Below are positions 49,701-57,957 of a DNA stretch of 64,000 bases, piece after piece. A program made the translations under genes and the position numbers. The notes beneath the pieces were generated by a model, which was given only the letters and a program-made list of their open reading frames with translations, searched no databases and was not told the origin of the DNA. Each line of letters opens with the position of its first letter. Positions within the stretch are counted from its first letter, which is position 1. This DNA is from Mycobacterium sp. 852002-51971_SCH5477799-a (GTDB lineage Bacteria; Actinomycetota; Actinomycetes; Mycobacteriales; Mycobacteriaceae), in the NCBI RefSeq assembly GCF_001667145.1, contig NZ_LZIF01000104.1:1-64000 (forward strand), given 5' to 3'.

Positions 49701-50948
49701 GGCACCGACGCCAACGACCCCTTCGGCGATGTCTTCGTGGTGGTCGATGACTACGACGACCTGTACTCGAAGGACACCGTGCTGGGCGACCGCATCATCT
49801 CGCTCAGCAGCCGCGGCCCCGAATACGGGGTGCACGTGATGTGCAGCGCCGGCGGCTGGATTCATGGCCAGCGACAGAGCCTGCTGCAAAACGCCACGGC
49901 GCGAATCCAATTGCGGCTGGCCGACCCGAGCGAAAGTCAGATGGGCCACTCGTCGCTGGAGTCACGCGACGCGGCGCGGCGGACGCTGAACCGGCCGGGC
50001 TTCGGTCTGACCGATAGCCTGCACGAGTTGCGGGTGGGTGTTCCGGCCCTGGCAGATCCGAACACCGGCGCGATAGTGAGCATCGTCGACGTCGGGGCCC
50101 GCATCGCGGAGGTCGCGGGAGTCACCAAGCACGCCACCCTGCAGCGACTGCCGCAGCGGGTGACGCTGAAGGCGATCCTGGAGTACGAGGCCGCGCGCCC
50201 CAGCGGGGACGACCTCTCGATCGCCTTCGCCATCGGTGAGCGTCACGAGTTGGGGCCGGTTCCGATCAAGCTGCGCGAGAGCCCCGGCTTGATGATCTTG
50301 GGACGCCAAGGCTGCGGAAAAACCTTGTCGCTGGTCGCCATTGGCGAGGCGATCATGAACCGATTCAGCCCGGAGGAAGCGCAGCTGACGCTGATCGACC
50401 CCAAGACCGCGCCGCACGGTCTGCGTGATCTGCACGGACCCGGTTACGTGCGCGCCTACGCCTACGACCAGGACGAGATCGACGAGGTGGTCACCGCGCT
50501 GGCCCAGCAGGTGCTGCTGCCCCGGCTGCCTCCGAAAGGCCTGAGCCAGGAGGAGTTACGCGCACTCAAACCGTGGGACGGACCGCGCCACTTCGTCCTC
50601 ATCGACGACATCCAGGACTTGCGCCCGGATCAGAGCTACCCGCCCAAACCTCCGGTGGGCGCGGCGCTGTGGAAGCTGATGGAGCGCGCGCGGCAGATCG
50701 GCCTGCACGTCTTCACCACCCGCAACAGCGCGAACTGGGCGACGCCGCAAATGGATCCGTGGATGCGCTTCCAGAACTCGGCGAAGGTGGCCCAGCTTTA
50801 CATGGACAACGACCCGCAGAACCGGATCAACCGCAACGTCCGGGCGCAGACACTGCCGCCGGGGCGTGGCCTACTGGTGAGCGTCGACGGCGACGTCGAG
50901 GGCGTACTGGTCGGGTTGCCGTCTTCGGTCATACCGCCCCAGCAGTAA
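46734..50948 (+). CDS. eccC2: ESX-2 type VII secretion ATPase EccC (three FtsK/SpoIIIE domains)
   Basis: 1404 residues, a single-chain EccC. Two transmembrane helices at ~40-60 (IWVMIGVPALIVALIGTIVML) and ~66-84, then a DUF domain and three ATPase modules with Walker A GTSGSGKS (529-536), GAKQRGKT (891-898) and GRQGCGKT (1190-1197). Walker B-like VLLVIVDEYLEL follows the first and FVVVDDYDDL the second. EccC recognises and drives export of Esx, PE/PPE and Esp substrates. Length and sequence fit Rv3894c. In the window no eccD, eccE, mycP, espG or esx gene follows; the end converges with an MMPL gene, overlapping 20 nt. Confidence 0.95.
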   Translation: MSKKAFPINRVKIEPPKPVRVAPSAPIALPEREPRNIWVMIGVPALIVALIGTIVMLYVSGVRSLTTGFFPLMGIGAFSMLAFSGRFGRARKITWGEMEKGRRRYLRDLDGNRDEIQTAVCAQREWQNLVHSDPRGLGAIIGGPRMWERGRGDADFLEVRLGTGVQHAPDSVLSVTWPDIASDEELEPVTGQALRDFILEQRKIRDIAKVVNLRSAPGFSFVGEDLDRLRSLMRSVLCSLAVFHNPRDVKFLVVTRNPEVWSWIVWLPHNLHDELFDACGFRRLVFATPEELEETLGAELHMKGKRGAWTPLAAASPTAMGSTLETGADTVDLGPHLVIIDDNTGSPDAWESVVGQVGKAGITLLRIASRIGTGVGFANDQVFDLSERHSSPNGSVNGEVVLHRNGSDAEGEDDRPAPLLRVRNKFFAHADQLSVHRAYRYARTMARWSPTSRSEIADSVSGATELLRALGISDPRDLDVDRLWAERRGRGDERWCEVPVGAKPNGELQNITIRAKDFGGFGFHSVVIGTSGSGKSEFFLSLVYGIALTHSPETFNVIFVDMKFESAAQDILGIPHVVAALSNLGKDERHLAERMRRVIDGEIKQRYELFTSVGARDANDYEEIRLAGRDLPPVPVLLVIVDEYLELFANHEKWINLIIHIGQEGRGANVFFMLGGQRLDLSSLQKVKSNIAFRIALRAESGDDSREVIGSDAAYHLPSKENGFGLLKVGPRDLEPFRCFYLSAPFVVPKAKEVATTVDMTLTKPRLYNWQFQPLDASDASALEAAAAVDSEPDEFLYYDDGFKRKKVVDVLRESLRDVPHRSPRRPWLEPLEEPESIDALVAGYRGKPWHVDYGRNPGLMFPVGVMDIPEESKQIVHAVDALRSNVIVVGAKQRGKTTTLMTLMCSAATMYSPSRVTFFCIGGATLAQAASLPHVTDIVSPKDAEGIERILSSMDALIDAREDSFRRLKIDLDGFRERRFAPGSDGLGGTDANDPFGDVFVVVDDYDDLYSKDTVLGDRIISLSSRGPEYGVHVMCSAGGWIHGQRQSLLQNATARIQLRLADPSESQMGHSSLESRDAARRTLNRPGFGLTDSLHELRVGVPALADPNTGAIVSIVDVGARIAEVAGVTKHATLQRLPQRVTLKAILEYEAARPSGDDLSIAFAIGERHELGPVPIKLRESPGLMILGRQGCGKTLSLVAIGEAIMNRFSPEEAQLTLIDPKTAPHGLRDLHGPGYVRAYAYDQDEIDEVVTALAQQVLLPRLPPKGLSQEELRALKPWDGPRHFVLIDDIQDLRPDQSYPPKPPVGAALWKLMERARQIGLHVFTTRNSANWATPQMDPWMRFQNSAKVAQLYMDNDPQNRINRNVRAQTLPPGRGLLVSVDGDVEGVLVGLPSSVIPPQQ

Positions 50949-53799
50949 CCGGTTGCGGCTCGGGCGTTTTCACGCCCGGTGCGACGGCGCGGCGGGGCAG
51001 CGGGCTCGGCCACCAGAACCACCGTCCCAGCAGGGCCACGATGGACGGCACGATGAACGCCCGCACCACCAAAGTGTCCAGCAACAACCCGACCGCGACG
51101 GCCGTGCCGATCTGGGCGACGCTGAGCACGCTGCTCGTCAACAGGGCGAGCATGGTCAGCCCGAAGATGATGCCGGCGATCGTGACCACCCCGCCGGTGC
51201 CGCCGAAGGCCCGGATGATCCCGGTCTTGAGGCCCGCCGCGGCTTCGTGTTTGATGCGCAGCGCGAGCAACAGGTTGTAGTCCGCGCCGACGGCGATCAG
51301 CGCGATGAACGCGAAAGGCGCCACCGCCCAGTGCAGGTCCTGATGCAGCAGGTGCTGCCAGATCAGCACGCTGGCGCCGAGGGCCGAGGCGTAGGAGGTG
51401 ACGACGGTCCCGATGACGACCAGCCCCGCTACCGGGCTGCGCAGCATGGCCGTGACGATCAGGAAGATCAGCACCAACGCGGCGCCCGCCAGCAGCGTGG
51501 CATCGCCGGCGACGAAGCGCTGCAGGTCGGCGGTCACCGGGCCCACGCCGGCGAGGTCGACCTCGGTCGGCGTCAGGGTGCCTTCTTTGGTGGCCTCCTT
51601 GATGGCGGCGCGCACCTGGCCTGCCCGCTTGGCGCCGTCGGCACCCCACTCCGCCCCGTCGCCGTACACCAGCAGGTAAGCGGCACGCCCGTTTCCGGAG
51701 ATCAGGTGGCCCAGGGCCGTGGTGTAGCGCGGGTCGGTCAACGCCCGCTGCGGCATGTAGAAGTCGGCCGCTGCACTGCCCTGGAACTGCGTGGCGATCT
51801 CGTTCAGGTAATCGGTCAGCTGGTGCATTTGGGGGCCGAGCGTATCGGACAGACTCAGCAGGTCGTGCGTCGCCGAACGCGCTCGTCCCAGAGCATCTTT
51901 CATCGACGCCACGCTCTGCGGCAGGGTCGCCATCGCGGTGGCGGCCGTGCTGGATCCGCTGGTGAGTTTCGCCGCACCCGAACCCAGGCGGGTAGACGTC
52001 TGCACCAGGCTGTCGACGGGCTGCAGGACACGGTCCACCGTCGAGCAGATCGCATTGGTGGCGCAGTCGGGGGTCCTTCCGACGAAGTCGCGCAGCGGGT
52101 CGAGGTAACCCGACACCGTCGTGACATTGCTCTGCAGTCCGTCCATCCCGGCCCGCATATCTTGCGCCGCGCCGGACATGTCGGCCAATCCGGAACTGCC
52201 GCCGCGCAATCCGGTGCTCAATCCGTCGACCGCAGACTGGGTCTGCGCCAGCGCGGTGTCGAGTTCGGAGACCCGCTTGAGGCGCTGGGTCAGCGAATCC
52301 ATGGTGTCACCGAACTGACGGCCGAGCACACCGGCCTGATAGCTCAACGTCGCCTGTTCGGGCACCTTGCCGTCCGGGCGGCTGGCGGACTGCACCGCGC
52401 GCACACCCGGTACGGCCATGACGTGACGGGTGATCCGCTCGATCGCGATCAGCCCGGCCGGATTGCGTAGGTCGTGGTCGGCCTCGACGGCGATGACGTC
52501 TGGCAGCAGCGCGTTGGCCGCGAAATGCCGGTCGGCGCTGGCATAGCCACGGTTGGAGTCGGTGGACGACGGCGTGGCGGCGGGTTCGTTGAACCCGACC
52601 CGCATGCTGAGCAGCGGCAGGGCGGCCAGCAGGGTCAACGCCAGCGCGGTGACCAGGATCGGTCCGGGCCAGCGCGCGACCGCCGTTCCGACGCGGCGCC
52701 AGCGGCGCGCGGTTCTCGAGGGCCGCGGCTCGAGATATCCGCGGCGGATCGCCAGGCTCATGAGCGCGGGCGTCAGGGTCAAGGCCGCCACCATCGTCGC
52801 GAGAATGCCGATGGCGCAGGGCAATCCGGCGCTGCGGAAAGATCCCACCTTCGCGAAGACGAGGCACGCCAGCGCCACCGACACGGTCAGTGCCGATCCG
52901 ATCACCACGGGCGCGATGGACCGGTAGGCCTGCGTCAACGCCTGGGCCGGGGCCACGCCGTGGCGCCGGCCTTCGTGGTAGCGACCGACCAGGAAGATCG
53001 CATAGTCGGTACCGGCCCCCAGTGTCATGGCCGCCATGAGTGCCACCGAAAACAGCGAAACCTCAACTACATTGGACTGACCCAGGGCCGCAACGACGGC
53101 ACGGGCCAGTGCCAGGGCGAGTCCGACCGAGATCAGCGGGATCGCCGCTGCGACGGGTGATCGGTAGACCACCAGCAGCAACAGCAGGATGAGGCCGATG
53201 GTGGCGGCGGTGATCCCGAGCATCTGCCGATCGATCGCGGAGAATTCGTCGACGATCGTGGCTCCGGGACCCGTGACATGGACTGCGAGACCGGCCGGCG
53301 GTGAAAGTCTGTGGACGGTACCGCGCACGGCGTCGACCGAGTCGCGCGCCTGCGCGGTGCCGAGCATGCCGGCCAGCCGCACCATCACGCTGACCGCCTT
53401 GCCGTCCGAACTCTGCGCGCCGGCGGCGGTGGCCGGCTGCGACCACAAGTCTGTCACCGCGTACACGTGGCGCTGATCCGAACCGAGTGATGTCGTCAGC
53501 GCGTCGTAGAACTGGCGATCCTGCGGTGTGAGCCGCTGATTGCGCTCCAGCACAACGTAAACGAAGTTGTTGCTGGGCGTCTGATTGAACAACTGGGCGG
53601 CCCGGGCGGCGCCCGTCGCGCTCGGTGCGCTGGGCGGCATGAAGGACCGGGCATGGGAGTCCACGACCCGCTCCAGTTGTGGCACCGCCACATTGGCGAT
53701 TCCCGCCGCCAGCACCCAGAGGCCGACGATGAGGACCGCGTACCGGCTGGTCAGTCGCGCAAGGTTGCCCAGACGGTCATGCAACGGTCTGCCGATCAT
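50929..53799 (-). CDS. MMPL/RND-family transporter
   Basis: 956 residues. ATG at 53799 (MIGRPLHDRLGNLARLTSRYAVL); an upstream in-frame ATG would lie inside the neighbouring gene. MMPL topology is clear: one helix at ~20-42, an outer porter domain (~45-190), five helices at ~195-360 with the GTDYAIFLVGRYHEG motif, then a second half repeating it with a coiled-coil-prone loop (DSLTQRLKRVSELDTALAQTQSAVDGL) and GADYNLLLALRIKHE. The Asp-Tyr pairs are the proton relay of the family. Similar to large lipid exporters of mycobacteria; cargo unknown. It overlaps the end of eccC2 convergently. Confidence 0.9.
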   Translation of the reverse strand: MIGRPLHDRLGNLARLTSRYAVLIVGLWVLAAGIANVAVPQLERVVDSHARSFMPPSAPSATGAARAAQLFNQTPSNNFVYVVLERNQRLTPQDRQFYDALTTSLGSDQRHVYAVTDLWSQPATAAGAQSSDGKAVSVMVRLAGMLGTAQARDSVDAVRGTVHRLSPPAGLAVHVTGPGATIVDEFSAIDRQMLGITAATIGLILLLLLVVYRSPVAAAIPLISVGLALALARAVVAALGQSNVVEVSLFSVALMAAMTLGAGTDYAIFLVGRYHEGRRHGVAPAQALTQAYRSIAPVVIGSALTVSVALACLVFAKVGSFRSAGLPCAIGILATMVAALTLTPALMSLAIRRGYLEPRPSRTARRWRRVGTAVARWPGPILVTALALTLLAALPLLSMRVGFNEPAATPSSTDSNRGYASADRHFAANALLPDVIAVEADHDLRNPAGLIAIERITRHVMAVPGVRAVQSASRPDGKVPEQATLSYQAGVLGRQFGDTMDSLTQRLKRVSELDTALAQTQSAVDGLSTGLRGGSSGLADMSGAAQDMRAGMDGLQSNVTTVSGYLDPLRDFVGRTPDCATNAICSTVDRVLQPVDSLVQTSTRLGSGAAKLTSGSSTAATAMATLPQSVASMKDALGRARSATHDLLSLSDTLGPQMHQLTDYLNEIATQFQGSAAADFYMPQRALTDPRYTTALGHLISGNGRAAYLLVYGDGAEWGADGAKRAGQVRAAIKEATKEGTLTPTEVDLAGVGPVTADLQRFVAGDATLLAGAALVLIFLIVTAMLRSPVAGLVVIGTVVTSYASALGASVLIWQHLLHQDLHWAVAPFAFIALIAVGADYNLLLALRIKHEAAAGLKTGIIRAFGGTGGVVTIAGIIFGLTMLALLTSSVLSVAQIGTAVAVGLLLDTLVVRAFIVPSIVALLGRWFWWPSPLPRRAVAPGVKTPEPQPVTAGAV
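50961..50978. terminator. Hairpin downstream of eccC2
   Basis: A perfect 7-bp stem (CGGGCGT/ACGCCCG) with a TTTC loop, 12 nt after the eccC2 stop and inside the MMPL 3' coding end. No U-tract follows, which is common for mycobacterial terminators. It could end both convergent transcripts. Confidence 0.4.
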
Positions 53800-54157
53800 T
53801 GGTGGGCCCGCCGAACAACCCGACGGCCACATGCTCACCGCGCGTAAGCGAGCGCACGCGCACCGAGCGACGGGTGCCGATCTTCACCAACGCGTGCAGG
53901 CCGGGATGGGCTGCCTCGAGATCGGCACGCACCTGTTCGGCCGATTCGCCCACGTGGGCCGCCTGATCCAGCTTGGCCACCAGCATCGTGATCCAGCGGT
54001 GGCCCAGCGAAAGCATCAAGCCCTCCTCGTCGCCGAACAGCTCGGACACCTCGGATGAGTTGTCGATTAACGCAAGTGCCGCCTCGGGGTCCGTCTCGGC
54101 GGCTCGTATCACCTCGGCCATGAAGGCCATGCGGTCGTGCAGCAGTGTCCATGTCAT
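53777..54157 (-). CDS. Small helical protein upstream of MMPL transporter
   Basis: 126 residues, family not recognised. Soluble, with helices AFMAEVIRAAETDPEAALALIDNSSEVSELFG, LSLGHRWITMLVAKLDQA and AEQVRADLEAAHPGLHALVKIG, and a basic C-terminal part. Its stop lies 22 nt inside the start of the MMPL gene, so the two are probably translated together and the protein may be a regulator or partner of the transporter. Inference from context only. Confidence 0.65.
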   Translation of the reverse strand: MTWTLLHDRMAFMAEVIRAAETDPEAALALIDNSSEVSELFGDEEGLMLSLGHRWITMLVAKLDQAAHVGESAEQVRADLEAAHPGLHALVKIGTRRSVRVRSLTRGEHVAVGLFGGPTNDRQTVA

Positions 54158-54290
54158 GACTCGACGTTAGGAAAGCAGCGGCCCGCGGCGCGTCGTGCCG
54201 AAGTGCAGTCTTTGCCTCCTACCACGGGCGGAGGCGGGTGCCGACCGCAGGAGGATGTGATGAGGCGCCGAGCTCTTCTAGGATTGGACG

Positions 54291-55508
54291 ATGTTGCATG
54301 CCGCAGCGGATCACCTGCGGGAACTGCTTCGCCGACGCAGCGAGCTGATTCCCGTCGGTATCACCTGGGCGGCGCTGATCTCTGTCGATGTCGCCCTCGT
54401 GCTCGGCGGCGTGATCGGGACGCTGCAGCGGCCCGCCGCCGACCTCCCCGCGGCGCTGACGGCGTTCGCAATCGCCCTGTCGCCCTCGTTGGCGTTCTTG
54501 GTCTTCAACATGAAGATGACCCCGGGACCGTTGTGGGCCACCTGGTTGGCGTCCTCCGCGCTGACACTGTTTGGTACGTCCACACCCATTCACGCCGATT
54601 TCGCACCGGCGTTGTTGGTGCTGATGGTCTTGGTCGTCGCGACGTTGGCGTCGGTCCTGGGCGGATTGCTTGCCGCCGTGTCGGCGGCCGCGCTGTTGCT
54701 CGCCGCGTCCGCGCTGCACCGCCTGGACGCGGTGGTGCTGTACCTGGGTTTCATCGGCACGGGGTGGCTGCTCGGTTACCTGATGCGTACCCAGCGGCTG
54801 CTGCTGGCGGAACAGATTGAGGCACAGGACATGTTGTCCGAACACGCCGCCGCCGACGAGCGTCGCCGCATCGCGCGCGAGGTGCACGACGTCATCGCCC
54901 ATTCGCTGAGCATCACCCTGCTGCACGTGACCGGTGCGCGCCGCGCCCTGCAGCAAGATCGCGACGTCGATGACGCGGTCGACGCCCTGGAGCAGGCCGA
55001 GCGGCTCGGCCGCCAGGCGATGGCCGACATCCGTCGTACCGTCGGACTGCTCGACAACTGGCCGACCAAGACCGCGCAGACCGCGCCCGAGCCCGGCATC
55101 GACGACATCGCGGTGCTGGTCGAAGGTTTTCAGCGGGCCGGCCTGGCCGTCGCGCTGTGCGTCGAAGGACCCACCGATCACGTGTCGGCGGCGGTCGGCC
55201 TCGCGCTGTACCGTATCACCCAGGAGTCGCTGGCTAACATCGCCAAGCATGCGCCGGAGTCGAAAGCCGGTGTCGTGTTGGATATTTCACCGGCGTCGGC
55301 GAGACTGGCGGTCACCAATCTGCTGCCGGCGGCGGTGGCGGCTGCGCGATCGCCCGAAGGGCGCGGCTTGCGCGGCATGCGCCAGCGGGTCGAGTTGCTC
55401 GGTGGCGCGATCGACGCCGGCCCCACCCGCGACGGCTGGTCGGTGTGCGCGGAAATCCCGCTGCACGAAGGCGATGCCGCCTGGCGCCCCTGGTGGTGCA
55501 AGGGATGA
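54291..55508 (+). CDS. DesK/NarX-type sensor histidine kinase
   Basis: 405 residues. A membrane sensor with about five helices (~22-45, 50-75, 85-100, 108-130, 137-158), then a HisKA_3 dimerisation domain with the phospho-acceptor His199 in REVHDVIAHSLS and an ATPase domain. The N-box is QESLANIAKHAP. The segment where a DxG motif is expected reads LAVTNLLPAAVAAA, without the usual Asp-x-Gly, while the later GRGLRGMRQR is present. The start could also be a downstream ATG, but 54291 gives a plausible N-terminal tail. Overlaps the response regulator by 4 nt. Confidence 0.88.
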   Translation: MLHAAADHLRELLRRRSELIPVGITWAALISVDVALVLGGVIGTLQRPAADLPAALTAFAIALSPSLAFLVFNMKMTPGPLWATWLASSALTLFGTSTPIHADFAPALLVLMVLVVATLASVLGGLLAAVSAAALLLAASALHRLDAVVLYLGFIGTGWLLGYLMRTQRLLLAEQIEAQDMLSEHAAADERRRIAREVHDVIAHSLSITLLHVTGARRALQQDRDVDDAVDALEQAERLGRQAMADIRRTVGLLDNWPTKTAQTAPEPGIDDIAVLVEGFQRAGLAVALCVEGPTDHVSAAVGLALYRITQESLANIAKHAPESKAGVVLDISPASARLAVTNLLPAAVAAARSPEGRGLRGMRQRVELLGGAIDAGPTRDGWSVCAEIPLHEGDAAWRPWWCKG

Positions 55509-56161
55509 TCGACGCGACGCCCGAGATCACCGTGCTGCTCGTCGACGACCAGGATCTGGTGCGGTCGGGCCTGCGCCGGATCCTGCGCCGCAAGGACGGT
55601 TTCGTCGTCGTCGCGGAATGCGAGGACGGTGACGAGGTGCCGGCCGCGGTGGCCGAGCACCGGCCCGACGTCGTCGTGATGGACCTGCGAATGCGCCGCG
55701 TCGACGGGATCGAGGCGACGCGCAGGCTGGGCGCCAAGCCGCCGGTGCTGGCCCTGACCACCTTCAACGAGGACGAGCTGTTGTCGGGAGCACTGCGCGC
55801 CGGCGCGGCCGGCTTCGTGCTCAAAGACTCGTCGGCCGAGGAGTTGATCCGCGCGGTGCGGGCGGTCGCCAGGGGTGACAGCTATCTCGATCCCGCGGTC
55901 ACCTCGCGCGTGCTCACCACGTACCGCAAGGCCGCACCCGGCCCCCGCGGCACCGCGATCGGCGAGCTGACCACCCGCGAGCTCGACGTCCTGACGTTGA
56001 TCGGCCAGGGACTGTCGAATACGGAGATCGCCGACAAACTGTGCATCTCCGGCGTCACCGTCAAGAGCCATGTCGGGCGCATCTTCGGCAAGCTCGAGCT
56101 GCGCGATCGGGCCGCCGCGATCGTCTACGCCTACGACAACGGCATCGTCGCGCCGCGCTGA
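55505..56161 (+). CDS. NarL/FixJ-family response regulator
   Basis: 218 residues. Receiver domain (1-~125) with acidic pocket DDQD, phospho-acceptor Asp60 in VVVMDLRMR and Lys in FVLKDSSAEELI. The LuxR-type HTH (~150-215) is LTTRELDVLTLIGQGLSNTEIADKLCISGVTVKSHVGRIFGKL. The ATG overlaps the kinase stop (ATGA), so they form one two-component system. The target genes are unknown; the divergently arranged MMPL and small-protein genes upstream are a natural candidate. Confidence 0.93.
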   Translation: MIDATPEITVLLVDDQDLVRSGLRRILRRKDGFVVVAECEDGDEVPAAVAEHRPDVVVMDLRMRRVDGIEATRRLGAKPPVLALTTFNEDELLSGALRAGAAGFVLKDSSAEELIRAVRAVARGDSYLDPAVTSRVLTTYRKAAPGPRGTAIGELTTRELDVLTLIGQGLSNTEIADKLCISGVTVKSHVGRIFGKLELRDRAAAIVYAYDNGIVAPR

Positions 56162-56165
56162 AGGC

Positions 56166-56390
56166 CTACAACGGCGCCGATTGATCCGCCAGGTTCAGCA
56201 GAACGTAGGCCATGCACATCAAGAAGTTCAACACCACCAGGATCAGGCCCGCGAACATCAGCGAACGGGCGCCGCGCTTCTTGAGCCGCTTGTAGCGCGC
56301 GGCGCGTGATTCGCGGTCGAGCTGGATCGCGATCAACGCGAAGTTCACGTTGATCATTTCGTGCGCGGCCAGCGGTGCGCCCGCGAGCAT
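56166..56390 (-). CDS. Small single-pass membrane protein
   Basis: About 74 residues from the ATG at 56390 (MLAGAPLAAHEMINVNFALI); a downstream ATG at 56357 is also possible, and a longer frame from 56546 begins with an unlikely Arg-rich stretch. A basic segment (RESRAARYKRLKKRGARS) precedes one transmembrane helix (LMFAGLILVVLNFLMCMAYVLL). It converges with the response regulator gene with 4 nt between. Function unknown. Confidence 0.6.
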   Translation of the reverse strand: MLAGAPLAAHEMINVNFALIAIQLDRESRAARYKRLKKRGARSLMFAGLILVVLNFLMCMAYVLLNLADQSAPL

Positions 56391-56610
56391 TTCGCGCAGC
56401 CGCTCCGGTGCAGTTCGAACGCCCACCCGATTGAAACTGTGGCACAGACGGCGCTCCCGCCGTCGGCGGAGCGTGTGATACGGCAGCCGAAGGTGCCGCG
56501 CAAGTTGCCCTCGGTCGCCCCCCCAGGGGTAAGACGGGGTCATCACAAGCGGGATTCTAGATCGCTAGGCGCCACTTTCGCGCCGTGAACGCGAATTATG
56601 TTGCGAGATA

Positions 56611-57951
56611 TCACCTCGGCGCGCCGCCGCTCATTAGCTGGGACGCGGGCAGCTCGAGATAGCGCTCCAGGTTGCGATGCATGTTGATCACGCGGCGTTC
56701 CTCGCTAGACAACACCAGGTGTGTGAAGCCGGGTTGATGCATGCCGCGTTGCACGCCTGGAAGCACCGTGATGTCTTGAGTGAGGACCACGCCCGGCTGG
56801 GCCGCATCAGCGGCGACGCGGACATCCGTCGGCTTGGTGCGCGGCGCACCCGGCGGCATCCGCGTCATCAAGAACATGACGAGCTCGCCCTTGTCGGGGG
56901 AGGGGTCGGAGGCGGGCCGCGAGCACATGACGGTCAGGTGATCGGCATTCGTCAGAAGCGTCATGTTCGGAAACACGTTGTACTGATGCAACCGGGTCAT
57001 CCGATCGGTATCGGCCCAGTCGAGGCCGACTCCGCGGCTCGCGGCGAATTCCCGGGTCCGGTCCGCGATCAGGTCGGCAACCGTCTGCCCGGGCCGGCGT
57101 TCGGCGGCGGGGAACGGTGTGCCTTCGGCCGCGCCCATCAGCGCACCCTGCGTGTAGACGTAGGCGTCCCAGACCTCTTCATCGGACAGGGCGCCCTCAA
57201 AACGTGGGCTTTGCACACCGTAGGGCTGGTCCGATTTCCCGGTGTGGCCCCAAATCTGTTGCGGCGCATGAATATCGTCGACGCAACGCAGCAGCTCGGG
57301 ATGCAGGGTCTGTATGTGGTACGTCTCGCTGTAACCGTCGGCGATGGTCTTCCAGTTGGCATCGACCTCGACGGTGAGCGTGGCGTAGCAGCGGAAATCC
57401 TCCAAATGGCACCAGGCGATGTCGTCGGGCACCGCCTCCAGGTATTCGGTCAACGCGACCGCGCCCGGGTCGAGGTTGACGAAGACGAGCCCGGCCCAGG
57501 TCTCGACCCGCGCCGGTAGCAGCGGAAAATCGGACAGCCTCAGCGAGCCGAAGCCCTTGCGATTGGGCACCCGTTTGAGCGCCCCGCCCAGGTCCCAGGT
57601 CCAACCGTGATAGCCGCATTTGAGTTCGCGCAGGCCCGAACCGGATCCGGTGCACAGCGAATTGCCGCGATGCCGGCAGACGTTCTGGAACGCGCGGAGC
57701 GTCGCGTCGTCGTCACGGACGATCAGCACCCCGTACGGCCCGCATCGGTACTCGAAATAGTCGCCGGGCGCAGCCACGTGGTCGACCATGCAGGCCAGTT
57801 GCCACACCCTCGGCCACATCCGCTGCGCCTCGAGGGCGGCGAATGCGGGGGAGTAGTAGCGCTCGGCGGGCACCAGCGTCGGACTTTCCGGCGGGGTGCC
57901 GATGGCATCCTCGTCGCGGGCCCGCGCCGGATTGCCGGCCACCGTTGCCAT
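56611..57951 (-). CDS. Rieske non-heme iron ring-hydroxylating oxygenase, large subunit
   Basis: 446 residues. The Rieske [2Fe-2S] site is Cys92/His94 (VCRHRGNSLC) and Cys112/His115 (KCGYHGW). The mononuclear iron site shows NWKTIADGYSETYHIQTLHPE, with His212 and His217. These enzymes activate O2 for hydroxylation or demethylation and need a reductase and ferredoxin, not seen in the window. It is 6 nt downstream of the amidohydrolase gene, so one operon is likely. Substrate unknown. Confidence 0.92.
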   Translation of the reverse strand: MATVAGNPARARDEDAIGTPPESPTLVPAERYYSPAFAALEAQRMWPRVWQLACMVDHVAAPGDYFEYRCGPYGVLIVRDDDATLRAFQNVCRHRGNSLCTGSGSGLRELKCGYHGWTWDLGGALKRVPNRKGFGSLRLSDFPLLPARVETWAGLVFVNLDPGAVALTEYLEAVPDDIAWCHLEDFRCYATLTVEVDANWKTIADGYSETYHIQTLHPELLRCVDDIHAPQQIWGHTGKSDQPYGVQSPRFEGALSDEEVWDAYVYTQGALMGAAEGTPFPAAERRPGQTVADLIADRTREFAASRGVGLDWADTDRMTRLHQYNVFPNMTLLTNADHLTVMCSRPASDPSPDKGELVMFLMTRMPPGAPRTKPTDVRVAADAAQPGVVLTQDITVLPGVQRGMHQPGFTHLVLSSEERRVINMHRNLERYLELPASQLMSGGAPR

Positions 57952-57957
57952 GAGCTC

